Assembly: GCF_022695595.1 (NCBI RefSeq)
Contig: NZ_CP074380.1
Span: 3,794,001 to 3,858,000 of the forward strand
Origin: Streptomyces sp. MST-110588
GTDB lineage: Bacteria; Actinomycetota; Actinomycetes; Streptomycetales; Streptomycetaceae
Reading direction: 5' to 3'
DNA: 64,000 bases
The translations under genes and the position numbers were made by a program. This document shows, piece after piece, positions 7,133 to 16,775 of the stretch (positions within the stretch are counted from its first letter, which is position 1; each line of letters begins with the position of its first letter). The notes under the pieces were generated by a model that was given only the letters and a program-made list of their open reading frames with translations, searched no databases and had not been told where the DNA came from.

Positions 7133-8179
7133 ATGGTCTCCGTGACTGAAGACCCCGCCGCTTCCGCCTCGGCGTCCCGGCCGGCCCGTCCGGTCCGGTT
7201 GATCGCCACCGACCTCGACGGCACGCTGCTGCGGGACGACAAATCGGTCTCGGACCGTACGATCGCCGCACTCGCCGCCGCCGAGCGGGCGGGCATCGAG
7301 GTCTTCTTCGTCACCGGCCGGCCGGCCCGCTGGATGGACGTGGTCAGCGACCACGTGCACGGGCACGGGCTGGCGATCTGCGCCAACGGCGCGGCCGTCG
7401 TCGACCTCCACCGCGGCCGTCGCGTCATCGACTGCAGCCCGCTGGCCAGGACGGACGCGCTGGCCGTCGTCCACGCGCTGCGCTCCGTCGCCCCCGGCAC
7501 CTCCTTCGCGGTCGAGCGGACGAACGGGATCGACTACGAGCCGGGGTACCCGCCTCTCCAGTTCGATCCGACCGCCGTCATCGCCCCGGCCGACAAGCTC
7601 CTCGCCGAGGCCGGGGAGGGGAAGGCGGAAGGGGCATGGCAAGGGGAAGCAGACGGTGAGGAAGGGGAAGGGGAAGGAGAAGGGGGCACGGAATCGATAT
7701 CCGCCGCCGGTTCCGCCACCACAGCCACCGCCGGCACCGACACGGGCACCGACACCTGCACCGGCACCGGTCCCGGCAACCCCGCCACTCCCGCCGACGG
7801 GCCCGTCATCAAGCTCCTCGCCTTCCACCCGGACATGGACCCGGACGCCTTCCTCACCCTGGCCCGTACGACCGCCGGCGCGCACGCCTCCTTCACTCGC
7901 TCCAGTCCGACGGCACTGCTGGAGATCAGCGGCCTTGGTGTCAGCAAGGCCGGCACGCTCGCGCGCTGCTGCGCGAAGCGCGGGATCGCGGCGGAGGAGG
8001 TCGTCGCCTTCGGGGACATGCCGAACGACCTGGAGATGCTGATCTGGGCGGGAACCTCGTACGCGATGGCCAACGCCCACCCGGACGTGCTGGCCGCCAC
8101 CACGCACCGTACGGCGAGCAACAACGAGGACGGCGTCGCGGCCGTCATCGAGCGACTCATCGAGCAGCGCGCCCAGTAG
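7133..8179 (+). CDS. HAD-superfamily phosphatase, Cof type (IIB cap)
   Basis: 348 residues from the ATG at 7133; a GTG three codons later (7142) is also possible. HAD motif I is DLDGTLL, with both catalytic aspartates, at about residues 25-31. Motif II is FVTGRPA, the motif III lysine lies in GVSKAGTL, and motif IV is FGDMPNDLEML. Cof-type enzymes dephosphorylate sugar phosphates and cofactors such as FMN or pyridoxal phosphate. The cap region contains about 65 extra residues (positions about 160-225), first Glu/Gly-rich (GEGEGEG) and then Thr/Gly-rich (TDTGTDTCTGTG). This low-complexity insert is not part of the fold. The enzyme is probably active because all four motifs are intact. Confidence 0.9.
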   Translation: MVSVTEDPAASASASRPARPVRLIATDLDGTLLRDDKSVSDRTIAALAAAERAGIEVFFVTGRPARWMDVVSDHVHGHGLAICANGAAVVDLHRGRRVIDCSPLARTDALAVVHALRSVAPGTSFAVERTNGIDYEPGYPPLQFDPTAVIAPADKLLAEAGEGKAEGAWQGEADGEEGEGEGEGGTESISAAGSATTATAGTDTGTDTCTGTGPGNPATPADGPVIKLLAFHPDMDPDAFLTLARTTAGAHASFTRSSPTALLEISGLGVSKAGTLARCCAKRGIAAEEVVAFGDMPNDLEMLIWAGTSYAMANAHPDVLAATTHRTASNNEDGVAAVIERLIEQRAQ

Positions 8180-8270
8180 GCCCGTACTCGGACCCACGCC
8201 TCACCGCCCGTCCCACACCCAACCGTCCACCCGTTCCCCATCCCCGTTCCCCGTTCTCCCGTTCACTCAT

Positions 8271-9785
8271 TCACAACCGCACACCCCGTTTACGCAGCCA
8301 CGGCACCGGGTCGATACCCGACCCCAGAGCCGGCGTACGCCTCACCTCGAAGTGCAGATGGGGCCCGGTGGAGTTGCCGGTGGTTCCGGAGAGCCCGATG
8401 CGCTGGCCGGGCCGTACCCGCTGTCCCACGGCCACCATCGCGGCGGACAGGTGCGCGTACTGCGAGTACAGCCGCTCGCCATGCCGCACCACCATGCTGA
8501 TTCCGAAGCCATCGCCGCAGGTCAGGCCGACGACCCGGCCCCAGCCGACGGACTGTACGGAGGTGCCGGCCGGCACCGCGAAGTCCTGGCCCGTGTGGCC
8601 CTTGGCCCAGTGGCCGCCCGCGCCCCCGAAGGACGCCGACAGCCTGTAGTGCTCCACCGGCCGGGTCCAGCCCCGACGCGAGGCGGACACCGGGGCGAGG
8701 GCCGCGGCGGCCGAGACAGCGGTGCCGGGGAGGACGCCGCAGTCCCCGCCGACGGCCGCCCTGCGCGCCAGCACCTGCAAACGGGCACGCGCCGTGTCCA
8801 GGCCCCGGCTGAGGCGCCCGTACTTCCTCGCGAGCCGGTCGCGGCGGGCGTCGAGCTCCTCCAGACGGGTGGCCGCCGCCTCCCCCGCCACCGCCAGCCG
8901 CCGGCTCTCCCGCAGCGCCTCCCGTGCCCGCCGGGCCAGCGCGCGCTGACTGCGTACGGCCGCCCCGCGCGCCTGGGCCGACGACCTCGGTACGGAGGCA
9001 GCCGGAGGCCGTGCCGCGAACGGCATGACGCTGCCGGTCCGGTACTGCTCATCGGCCAGCCGCCCCACCGTCCGGTGCAGTTCGGCAGCCGCACGGCGCT
9101 CACGGCGCAGCGCTGCCATGAGCCGGCGGGTCACGGCCCGCTGGACGCGCGCGGCCCGGCGCTCCCGGGCGTACGAACGCGCCGCCCGCCGCTCGACCTG
9201 GTCAAGCTCGATCACCTCCAGGCTCACATCGGCCAGCCGCTCGGCACCACCACGCGGCGCCGGGGCCCCTGACGACCGCATCTCCGGTTGCCGCCCCGGC
9301 GCGGACGGGCCGTCCGGAGAGGAGTCGTACGGGGACGAGGCGCGCGAAGAAGGAGCAGGTGAAGAGGGGGCGGGCGATGACGGGGCGAGCGGAGCCGGAG
9401 GGCCCCAGGGCGTGTCGGTCAGGGGCGCGTCAGGAAAGGGCGCGTCCATGGAAGACCTGTCGGGGAAGGACGTGTCGAGGCCGGGCATGTCGAGGTCGGG
9501 CATGTTGAGCAGCGGTGTACGGGAGAGGGCGCGCCGTACGGCCTGCCGTACGTCCACCGGATCCGGCACCCCCGACCGGTCCCGCACCCACACCGGCGGC
9601 CCGGGGGGCTCCGGTACGCGCGCCGGGGCTCCGGGGCCGGGCCGCCCGTACGGACGCATGGGCTGGGCGGCGGACGGCCCGGCCACACCGAGGACCGTGG
9701 CCAGCAGCACCGCTGACAGGAGCGGCGCACCCGATCGAACCAATAGAGCCGGACACATATGCAGATACTTGCCCTTATCGGACAT
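8271..9785 (-). CDS. Secreted M23 (LytM) peptidoglycan endopeptidase with coiled-coil region
   Basis: 504 residues from the ATG at 9785; a second ATG at 9758 is possible. A hydrophobic signal segment (PLLSAVLLATVLGVAGPSAAQ) lies near residues 21-41. A Pro/Ser-rich stretch with SSPAP repeats covers about 100-170. An Arg/Ala-rich helical region predicted to form a coiled coil covers about 180-340, like the EnvC/NlpD-type activators. The C-terminal LytM domain starts at about 385: GHTGQDF supplies the first zinc His and Asp, and PHLHFEV the other histidines, so the peptidase looks active. It should cut stem-peptide cross-links outside the membrane. No amidase or division gene is adjacent. Confidence 0.9.
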   Translation of the reverse strand: MSDKGKYLHMCPALLVRSGAPLLSAVLLATVLGVAGPSAAQPMRPYGRPGPGAPARVPEPPGPPVWVRDRSGVPDPVDVRQAVRRALSRTPLLNMPDLDMPGLDTSFPDRSSMDAPFPDAPLTDTPWGPPAPLAPSSPAPSSPAPSSRASSPYDSSPDGPSAPGRQPEMRSSGAPAPRGGAERLADVSLEVIELDQVERRAARSYARERRAARVQRAVTRRLMAALRRERRAAAELHRTVGRLADEQYRTGSVMPFAARPPAASVPRSSAQARGAAVRSQRALARRAREALRESRRLAVAGEAAATRLEELDARRDRLARKYGRLSRGLDTARARLQVLARRAAVGGDCGVLPGTAVSAAAALAPVSASRRGWTRPVEHYRLSASFGGAGGHWAKGHTGQDFAVPAGTSVQSVGWGRVVGLTCGDGFGISMVVRHGERLYSQYAHLSAAMVAVGQRVRPGQRIGLSGTTGNSTGPHLHFEVRRTPALGSGIDPVPWLRKRGVRL

Positions 9786-9928
9786 AAATCTCTAGTAACC
9801 GGCTCCGGTCCCCCTCGCAAGGCCCCGAACGGAGCAGTGATCAAGCCCCCATACGCCGCACGCGCGGTGCATCCGCTCTCGCCGCATTCTCAGCGCACCC
9901 GCCCTCGCCGCCCGCAGCGGCCGACGCC

Positions 9929-11698
9929 TCACAACGGCGCCTCCCACGTCACCATCGTGCCCGCCCCCTCGTCTCCCAGCCCCGGCCCGTACGTGCTCGA
10001 ACCTCCCAGGGACTGAGCACGCTTGGCGAGGTTGTGCAGCCCGCTGCGGCGACCGCCCTCCGGGATGCCGACGCCGTCGTCCGCGACCGTCAGCCGTACC
10101 CCCTCCCGCCCGTCCGGCAGGGTGACCGTCGCATCGACGACGACCTCGATACGGGACGCCCGGGCGTGCCGGAAGGCGTTGGACAGCGCCTCGCGCAGCG
10201 CCGCGATCAGGTTTTTGCCGGTGCGCTCGCCGACCCGCGCGTCCACCGCCCCCACGAAGCTGACGGACGGCTGGAAACCGAGCGGTACCGCGGCCGTCCC
10301 GATCTCGCGCAGCACACGGGTACGCAGCCCGGACGGCGCCTCGGAGGGGCCCTGCTGCAGCGCGAAGATGGCCGTACGGATCTCCTGGATCGTCACGTCG
10401 AGTTCGTCGACGGCCCTGCCCACCTGCTCTTTCACCTTGGGCACGACGGACCGGCGCTGCGCGCTCTCCAGCATCATCCCGGTCGCGAACAGCCGCTGGA
10501 TGACCAGGTCGTGCAGGTCCCGGGCGATCCGGTCGCGGTCCTCCAGGACGGCCAGCCGCTCGCGGTCGCGCTGGGCGTCGGCCAGCACCAGCGCCAGCGC
10601 GGCCTGGGCCGCGAACTGCGTGCCCAGCGTCCGTTCGGCCGGGCTGAAGGGCCGGCCACCGCGGGCCCGGGGTGTCGCCAGGGTGCCCAGCACCCGGCTT
10701 CCGCTCTTGAGCGGCAGCATCATGCTGGGGCCGAAGCGCGAGGCGATCTCCGTGACCATGCGCGGGTCGGTGGCCGAGTCGTCCACGAACACCGGCTCGC
10801 CGGCCAGCAACCGCGCCGCCACAGGACTGTCGGGCGGCATCCGCGTCCCCAGGATTCCCGCCGGGTCGTCGGCCGAGACGGCGACGATCTCCAGGCCGCC
10901 GTCCTCGTCGGGCAGCAGCACGATCCCGGCTGCGGAGTCCGCCAGCCGCCGCGCCTGCTCGGCGACGACCGCGAGGGCGTCGTCCACGTCGCTGCCCGCC
11001 AGCAGCGCGGTGGTCACGGCGACCGAACCGTCGATCCAGCGCTCGCGCTGCCGGGTGGCCGCGTACACGCGGGCGTTGTTGATGGCGATCCCGGCCTCGG
11101 TCGCGAGCACCCGCACCATGTGCAGATCGCCTTCGCTGAACTCGCCGCCACCACGCTTCTCGGTCAGATACAGATTGCCGAAAATCTCTCCCTGGACGCA
11201 GATCGGCACCCCGAGGAACGTACGCATCGGGGGGTGCTCCGGGGGAAAGCCGGCCGACCGCTCGTCCTGCGACAGGTCCGCGAGCCGCAGCGACCGCGGG
11301 TCGTGGATGAGCGCGCCGAGCAGGCCCTTGTGGCCGTCGGGCAGGGCACCGATACGGCGGCGCTCCTCGGCCGTCACGCCGTACGTGACGAAGTCCGACA
11401 GGCCCTCGCGCGCGTCGTCGACGATGCCGATCGCCGCGTAGCGGGCGTCGGCCAGCTCCGCGGCGGTCTCCGCGATCCGGTCCAGGGTGATGTGCAGATC
11501 GAGGCCGGCGCCGACGGTGCGCATGGCCTCCAGCAGCCGCGGCACCCGCGCCGTCAGTTCGGTCGACAGCCCCTGGAGGCTGCGCGCGGCCTCGGTGGCG
11601 GCCTCCATGGGGTCGGAGTCCGCGGAAGCCGTGGACTCCGGGGCCGGCGGTGGGTCGGAGGAGCCCGCGGGTTCTGAGGGGCCTGCCGTGGCTGCCAT
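9929..11698 (-). CDS. GAF-domain sensor histidine kinase (NarL-type, DevS-like)
   Basis: 589 residues, soluble. Two GAF domains lie at about 60-215 and 230-375. The HisKA_3 dimerisation block RDRIARDLHDLVIQRLF carries the phospho-acceptor His396. The ATPase domain has the N-box (ALREALSNAFRHA) and the G-box VADDGVGIPEGG. The architecture is that of DevS/DosT-like kinases, where GAF-bound haem or another cofactor senses gas or redox state; I cannot see a diagnostic haem ligand. It is the last gene in a minus-strand run 67 bp after cydDC, which suggests a link to respiration. No response regulator is adjacent, so its partner is encoded elsewhere. Confidence 0.92.
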   Translation of the reverse strand: MAATAGPSEPAGSSDPPPAPESTASADSDPMEAATEAARSLQGLSTELTARVPRLLEAMRTVGAGLDLHITLDRIAETAAELADARYAAIGIVDDAREGLSDFVTYGVTAEERRRIGALPDGHKGLLGALIHDPRSLRLADLSQDERSAGFPPEHPPMRTFLGVPICVQGEIFGNLYLTEKRGGGEFSEGDLHMVRVLATEAGIAINNARVYAATRQRERWIDGSVAVTTALLAGSDVDDALAVVAEQARRLADSAAGIVLLPDEDGGLEIVAVSADDPAGILGTRMPPDSPVAARLLAGEPVFVDDSATDPRMVTEIASRFGPSMMLPLKSGSRVLGTLATPRARGGRPFSPAERTLGTQFAAQAALALVLADAQRDRERLAVLEDRDRIARDLHDLVIQRLFATGMMLESAQRRSVVPKVKEQVGRAVDELDVTIQEIRTAIFALQQGPSEAPSGLRTRVLREIGTAAVPLGFQPSVSFVGAVDARVGERTGKNLIAALREALSNAFRHARASRIEVVVDATVTLPDGREGVRLTVADDGVGIPEGGRRSGLHNLAKRAQSLGGSSTYGPGLGDEGAGTMVTWEAPL

Positions 11699-11765
11699 GC
11701 CCCGAGCCTAATTAGTCGCTTTTTCCGAGGAAATTCGAGAACAGCCGCCTGTACGGCCAATGGCC

Positions 11766-14700
11766 TTATGCCGCAGACACCGCCTGCGCGTCCCCGGTCT
11801 GCTCCGCCACGGTCCGTTCGCGCTCCAGCATCCGTCGGAAAGGTCCGTCGGCCGCCGCCAGCTCCGCGTATGTCCCGTGCTGCACGGCCCGTCCCCGGTC
11901 CAGGACCAGCACCTCGTCGACCGCCTCCAGCCCCGTCAGCCGGTGGGTGATCAGCACCGTCGTACGGCCCTCGGTCGCCGCCAGCAGATCCGCGGTCAGC
12001 GCGTCGGCGGTGGCCAGGTCCAGGTGCTCGGCGGGCTCGTCCAGGACCAGGACGGGGAAGTCGGCGAGCAGTGCGCGGGCCAGCGCCAGGCGCCGGCGCT
12101 GGCCACCGGACAGCTTGGCACCGTGCTCGCCGACCATCGTGTCCAGGCCGTCCGGCAGTCCGCGCACCCAGTCCGCCAGCCGGGCCTGCGCCAGCGCCCG
12201 CCACAGGTCCGCGTCCGGCCCGTCGTCCTCACCACCGTCATGACTGCCGTCGCGGTCATCGGCTCCGCCCGCTCCCTCCGTACGGGCCGCTCCCTCCGTA
12301 CGGCCTGCTCGGTCCGTACGGGCCAGGCGCAGGTTCTCCCGCAGCGAGCTGTCGAAGATGTGGGCGTCCTGGGCACACAGCCCGACGAGCCGGCGTACCT
12401 CGTCGCCGTCCACGGCCTCGGCGTCCGCTCCGCCGAGGCGGTACGACCCGGCCTCCCGGTCCAGGAAGCGCAGCAGCACATGGGCGAGGGTCGTCTTGCC
12501 GGAGCCGGACGGCCCGACCACGGCCAGCCTGCGGCCGGCGGTCAGGGTGAATCCGACGCCGTCCAGCGCGGGACCCCGCTGCCCCGGATGGCGCGCACTC
12601 ACGCCCTGTACGACCAGCGGGAACGGTGATCGCGGAGCCGCCGTCGCCGTCCCGGGCCCGGGCTCACGCACCGGCGCCGGGGCGTCCAGCACCTCGAAGA
12701 CCCGCTCGGCGGAGCGGCGGGTGCGCTGCCGGTACTGCACGGCGAGCGGAAGCCCGGCGACGGCCTCGAAGGCGGCCAGCGGTGTCAGGACGACCACCGC
12801 CAGGCAGACGCCCTCCAGCCGGCCGGCGTGTACGGCCTGGACGCCTGCCACGGCCGCCGCCGCGACGGTCAGCCCGCAGATCAGCGCAGACAGACCGGCA
12901 CCGGCACCGGCCGCGGAGGCCGACCGGGACGCCAGCCGGGTCAGCTCCGCGTCGGCCTGCCGGGTGTGCTTCGTACGGGTCCTGAGCGCGCCCGCGACGG
13001 TCAGTTCGGCCGTACCGGTGAACAGGTCCAGGACCCGCGCGGACAGGGCACCCCTGGCCGGGGCCAGTGCCCGCTCGGCCCGGCGGGCCAGCGCTCCGGA
13101 TACGGCGGGTACCGCGACGCCGGCCAGCACAAGCCCGACGGCCAGGATGGCGCCCGCCTCGGGCAGCAGCCATCCGGTGAACCCGACGGCGCCCACGCCG
13201 ACCACCACGGCCGTGCCCGCCGGCAGCAGCCAGCGCAGGAAGTAGTCCTGCACGGCGTCCACGTCCGCCACCAGCCGCGACAGCAGATCACCGCGGCTGC
13301 GCCGGTGCAGTCCGGCGGGCGCGAGCCGCTCCAGCCGCCGGAAGACGGCGACGCGGACATCCGCGAGCATCCGGAAGACCGCGTCGTGCGCGACCAGCCG
13401 CTCGGCGTACCGGAAGAAGGCCCGGCCGATACCGAACGCCCGGGTGGCCGTGACCGCCACCATCAGATACAGGACCGGGGGGTGCTGTGCCGCCCGGGAT
13501 ATCAGCCAGCCGGAGGTCGCCATGAGGCCGACGGCGCTGCCCAGGGCGAGGCTGCCCAGCAGCAGCGCGAGCCCGAACCGGGCCCACCGCGTCCGTGCCG
13601 TGCTCCGGAGCCGTGCCAGCGGATGCGACGGCCGCCGCACACCGGGGCCACGCCCGCCCATCAGCTCCGAAGCCGATTCCGCGCCCGGTTCCGAAGTCGA
13701 TTCAGGGACCGGTGTCGATTCCGGGGCCGGTGTCGAGGCCGATTCCGGGGCCGGGGCCGATGCCGGAACCGCGAGTGCAGCGGCGTCCCGGCTCACCCGC
13801 GCGCCGACCGCCGCCGGATCCCCCTCGACTGCGCCGGGGACCGGCTCCGCGGGCCCCGTCAGCCGGACCGTGCGCGAGGCCACGGACAGCAGCGCCGGGC
13901 GGTGCACGATCAGGAGGACCGTACGGCCGGCCGCCAGACGGCGCACGGCCTCGACGACCGCGGCCTCGGTCTCGCCGTCCAGGTTCGCGGTCGGCTCGTC
14001 GAGCAGCAGGACCGGACGGTCGGCGAGGAAGGCCCGGGCGAGGGCCAGGCGTTGCCGTTGGCCCGCCGAGAGCCCGGAGCCGCCCTCGCCGAGCAGGGTG
14101 TCGGCACCGTCGGGCAGCGCGGAGACGAAGTCCAGCGCACCGGCGTCCCGGAGTGCCGCGCGTACCGCCGCGTCGTCGGCGTCCGGGCGGGCCAGCCGTA
14201 CATTCTCGGCGATGCTGCCGGCGAAGAGGTAGGGCTGCTGCGGCACCCAGGCGATCCGCTGCCGCCAGCGGTCGGGATCGACGGTGGCCAGGTCCCGGCC
14301 GCCGGCCAGCACCCGGCCCTCGGTCGGCTCTGTGAAGCCGAGCAGCACGTTCACCAGCGTCGTCTTGCCGGCGCCGGACGGACCGACCACCGCCACCGTC
14401 TCGCCGGGACGAACCTCGAAGGAAGTCTGCGGCAGGGACGGAACGGACCGGCCGGGGTGACGAACGACCAGCCCCTCGACGGCCAGTGCGCAGCCGTCCG
14501 AACTGGCCCCGTCCGCACTGCCCCGGCCGGAAGCGCCACGATCCGAAGTGCCACCGTCAGAAGTGCAGCCGTCCGAAGCGCCCCCGCCACACGTGCCGCC
14601 GTCCGGCACACCGGTCAGCTCCGCGACCGAGGGAGCGGCCCCACCTCCGTGTCGGCGCGGCTCCGTCTCCAGTACCGCGAAGATCTCCTCGGCAGCCGCC

Positions 14701-15623
14701 AGCCCCTCCGCCGCCGCGTGGTACTGCGCGCCGACCTGCCGCAGCGGCAGATACGCCTCCGGCGCCAGGATCAGCACCGTCAGGCCGGTGCGGAGGTCGA
14801 GGTCGCCGTGGACCAGGCGCATGCCGACGCCCACCGCGACCAGTGCCACCGAGATCGTGGCAAGGAGTTCCAGGGCGAAGGAGGAGAGGAAGGCGATACG
14901 CAGGGTCCGCAGCGTGGCACGGCGGTAGGCGCCGGTGATGGAGCGGATGGACGCGGCCTGGGCCTTGGCGCGCCCGAAGACCTTGAGGGTGGGCAGTCCC
15001 GCGACGACGTCAAGGAAGTGTCCGGAGAGCCGGGAGAGGAGCTGCCATTGGCGGTCCATGCGGGCCTGGGTCGCCCAGCCGATGAGGACCATGAACAGCG
15101 GGATCAGGGGGAGGGTGAGGACGATCGTGACCGCGGATATCCAGTCACCGGCCACGATGCGGGCCAGGACGGCGACGGGGACGACGACGGCCAGTCCGAG
15201 CTGCGGCAGATAACGCGCGAAGTAGTCGTCCAGGGCGTCGATGCCGCGGGTGGCGAGGTTGGTGAGTTCGCCGGTGCGCCGGGTGCCCAGCCAGCCGGGC
15301 CCCAGCCGTACCGCCCGCTCCAGGAGCCGGGTCCGCAGTTCGGACTTCACCGCGGCGCTCGCCCGGTGTGCGGCCAGCTCCGTGAGCCAGGAGACCAGCC
15401 CCCGCCCGACGGCGAAGACGGCCAGCAGCGTGACCGGTGTGCTCAGGTCCCCAAGGCTCTGGCCCCGCTGGAACGCACCGACCACGATCTCGGCGATGAG
15501 CATGGCCTGGCCGATGACCAGGCCCGCCCCGGCAAGCCCGAGCACCACCACCGCGACCAGGAAGAGGCGGGTGGCGCGGGCATACCGGAGCAGGCGCGGG
15601 TCGACCGGTTTCACGTGAAACAA
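11766..15623 (-). CDS. cydCD: Fused CydD-CydC ABC transporter for cytochrome bd assembly
   Basis: 1285 residues: two complete ABC exporter halves in one chain. The CydD half has a membrane domain (about 15-310) and an ATPase with Walker A GPSGAGKTT and signature LSAGQRQRLALARA. The CydC half has a membrane domain (about 700-970) and an ATPase with GPSGSGKTT and LSGGQRRRLALARA. CydDC exports cysteine or glutathione-type thiols and is needed for haem insertion into cytochrome bd. Linkers are low-complexity: SDGGTSDRGAS-type repeats near residue 345 and PAPESTPVPEST-type repeats near 640. The frame starts with TTG at 15623, just after GAGGA; a GTG three codons later (15614) is an alternative. 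Either start lies within a parS site. Confidence 0.95.
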   Translation of the reverse strand: MFHVKPVDPRLLRYARATRLFLVAVVVLGLAGAGLVIGQAMLIAEIVVGAFQRGQSLGDLSTPVTLLAVFAVGRGLVSWLTELAAHRASAAVKSELRTRLLERAVRLGPGWLGTRRTGELTNLATRGIDALDDYFARYLPQLGLAVVVPVAVLARIVAGDWISAVTIVLTLPLIPLFMVLIGWATQARMDRQWQLLSRLSGHFLDVVAGLPTLKVFGRAKAQAASIRSITGAYRRATLRTLRIAFLSSFALELLATISVALVAVGVGMRLVHGDLDLRTGLTVLILAPEAYLPLRQVGAQYHAAAEGLAAAEEIFAVLETEPRRHGGGAAPSVAELTGVPDGGTCGGGASDGCTSDGGTSDRGASGRGSADGASSDGCALAVEGLVVRHPGRSVPSLPQTSFEVRPGETVAVVGPSGAGKTTLVNVLLGFTEPTEGRVLAGGRDLATVDPDRWRQRIAWVPQQPYLFAGSIAENVRLARPDADDAAVRAALRDAGALDFVSALPDGADTLLGEGGSGLSAGQRQRLALARAFLADRPVLLLDEPTANLDGETEAAVVEAVRRLAAGRTVLLIVHRPALLSVASRTVRLTGPAEPVPGAVEGDPAAVGARVSRDAAALAVPASAPAPESASTPAPESTPVPESTSEPGAESASELMGGRGPGVRRPSHPLARLRSTARTRWARFGLALLLGSLALGSAVGLMATSGWLISRAAQHPPVLYLMVAVTATRAFGIGRAFFRYAERLVAHDAVFRMLADVRVAVFRRLERLAPAGLHRRSRGDLLSRLVADVDAVQDYFLRWLLPAGTAVVVGVGAVGFTGWLLPEAGAILAVGLVLAGVAVPAVSGALARRAERALAPARGALSARVLDLFTGTAELTVAGALRTRTKHTRQADAELTRLASRSASAAGAGAGLSALICGLTVAAAAVAGVQAVHAGRLEGVCLAVVVLTPLAAFEAVAGLPLAVQYRQRTRRSAERVFEVLDAPAPVREPGPGTATAAPRSPFPLVVQGVSARHPGQRGPALDGVGFTLTAGRRLAVVGPSGSGKTTLAHVLLRFLDREAGSYRLGGADAEAVDGDEVRRLVGLCAQDAHIFDSSLRENLRLARTDRAGRTEGAARTEGAGGADDRDGSHDGGEDDGPDADLWRALAQARLADWVRGLPDGLDTMVGEHGAKLSGGQRRRLALARALLADFPVLVLDEPAEHLDLATADALTADLLAATEGRTTVLITHRLTGLEAVDEVLVLDRGRAVQHGTYAELAAADGPFRRMLERERTVAEQTGDAQAVSAA
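15608..15621. other. parS site at the start of cydDC
   Basis: GTTTCACGTGAAAC, a perfect 14-bp palindrome identical to the Streptomyces ParB-binding site. It supplies codons 2-5 of cydDC (FHVK) and touches the TTG start codon. Confidence 0.88.
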
Positions 15624-15764
15624 CCGTCCTCGTAAGCCACTTAGGGCTGTTACCAGTTGAGTTACTGTCGGACGAATCGTTGTCGGTTCGTCCGACCATC
15701 AGCGGACAGGAGCCGCTCGGACCGGTGCGTCGAGCCGACCGGGGAACCGACGCCCCTGCACCGG

Positions 15765-16766
<1,002 letters not shown>

Positions 16767-16775
16767 GGTCGCCTC

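Noticed and set aside
12828..15635. A 935-codon open frame on the plus strand opposite cydDC
   Set aside because: It is an antisense shadow caused by GC-rich third positions; its translation is Arg/Gly/Pro-rich without any fold, and cydDC on the other strand has full ABC-transporter motifs.
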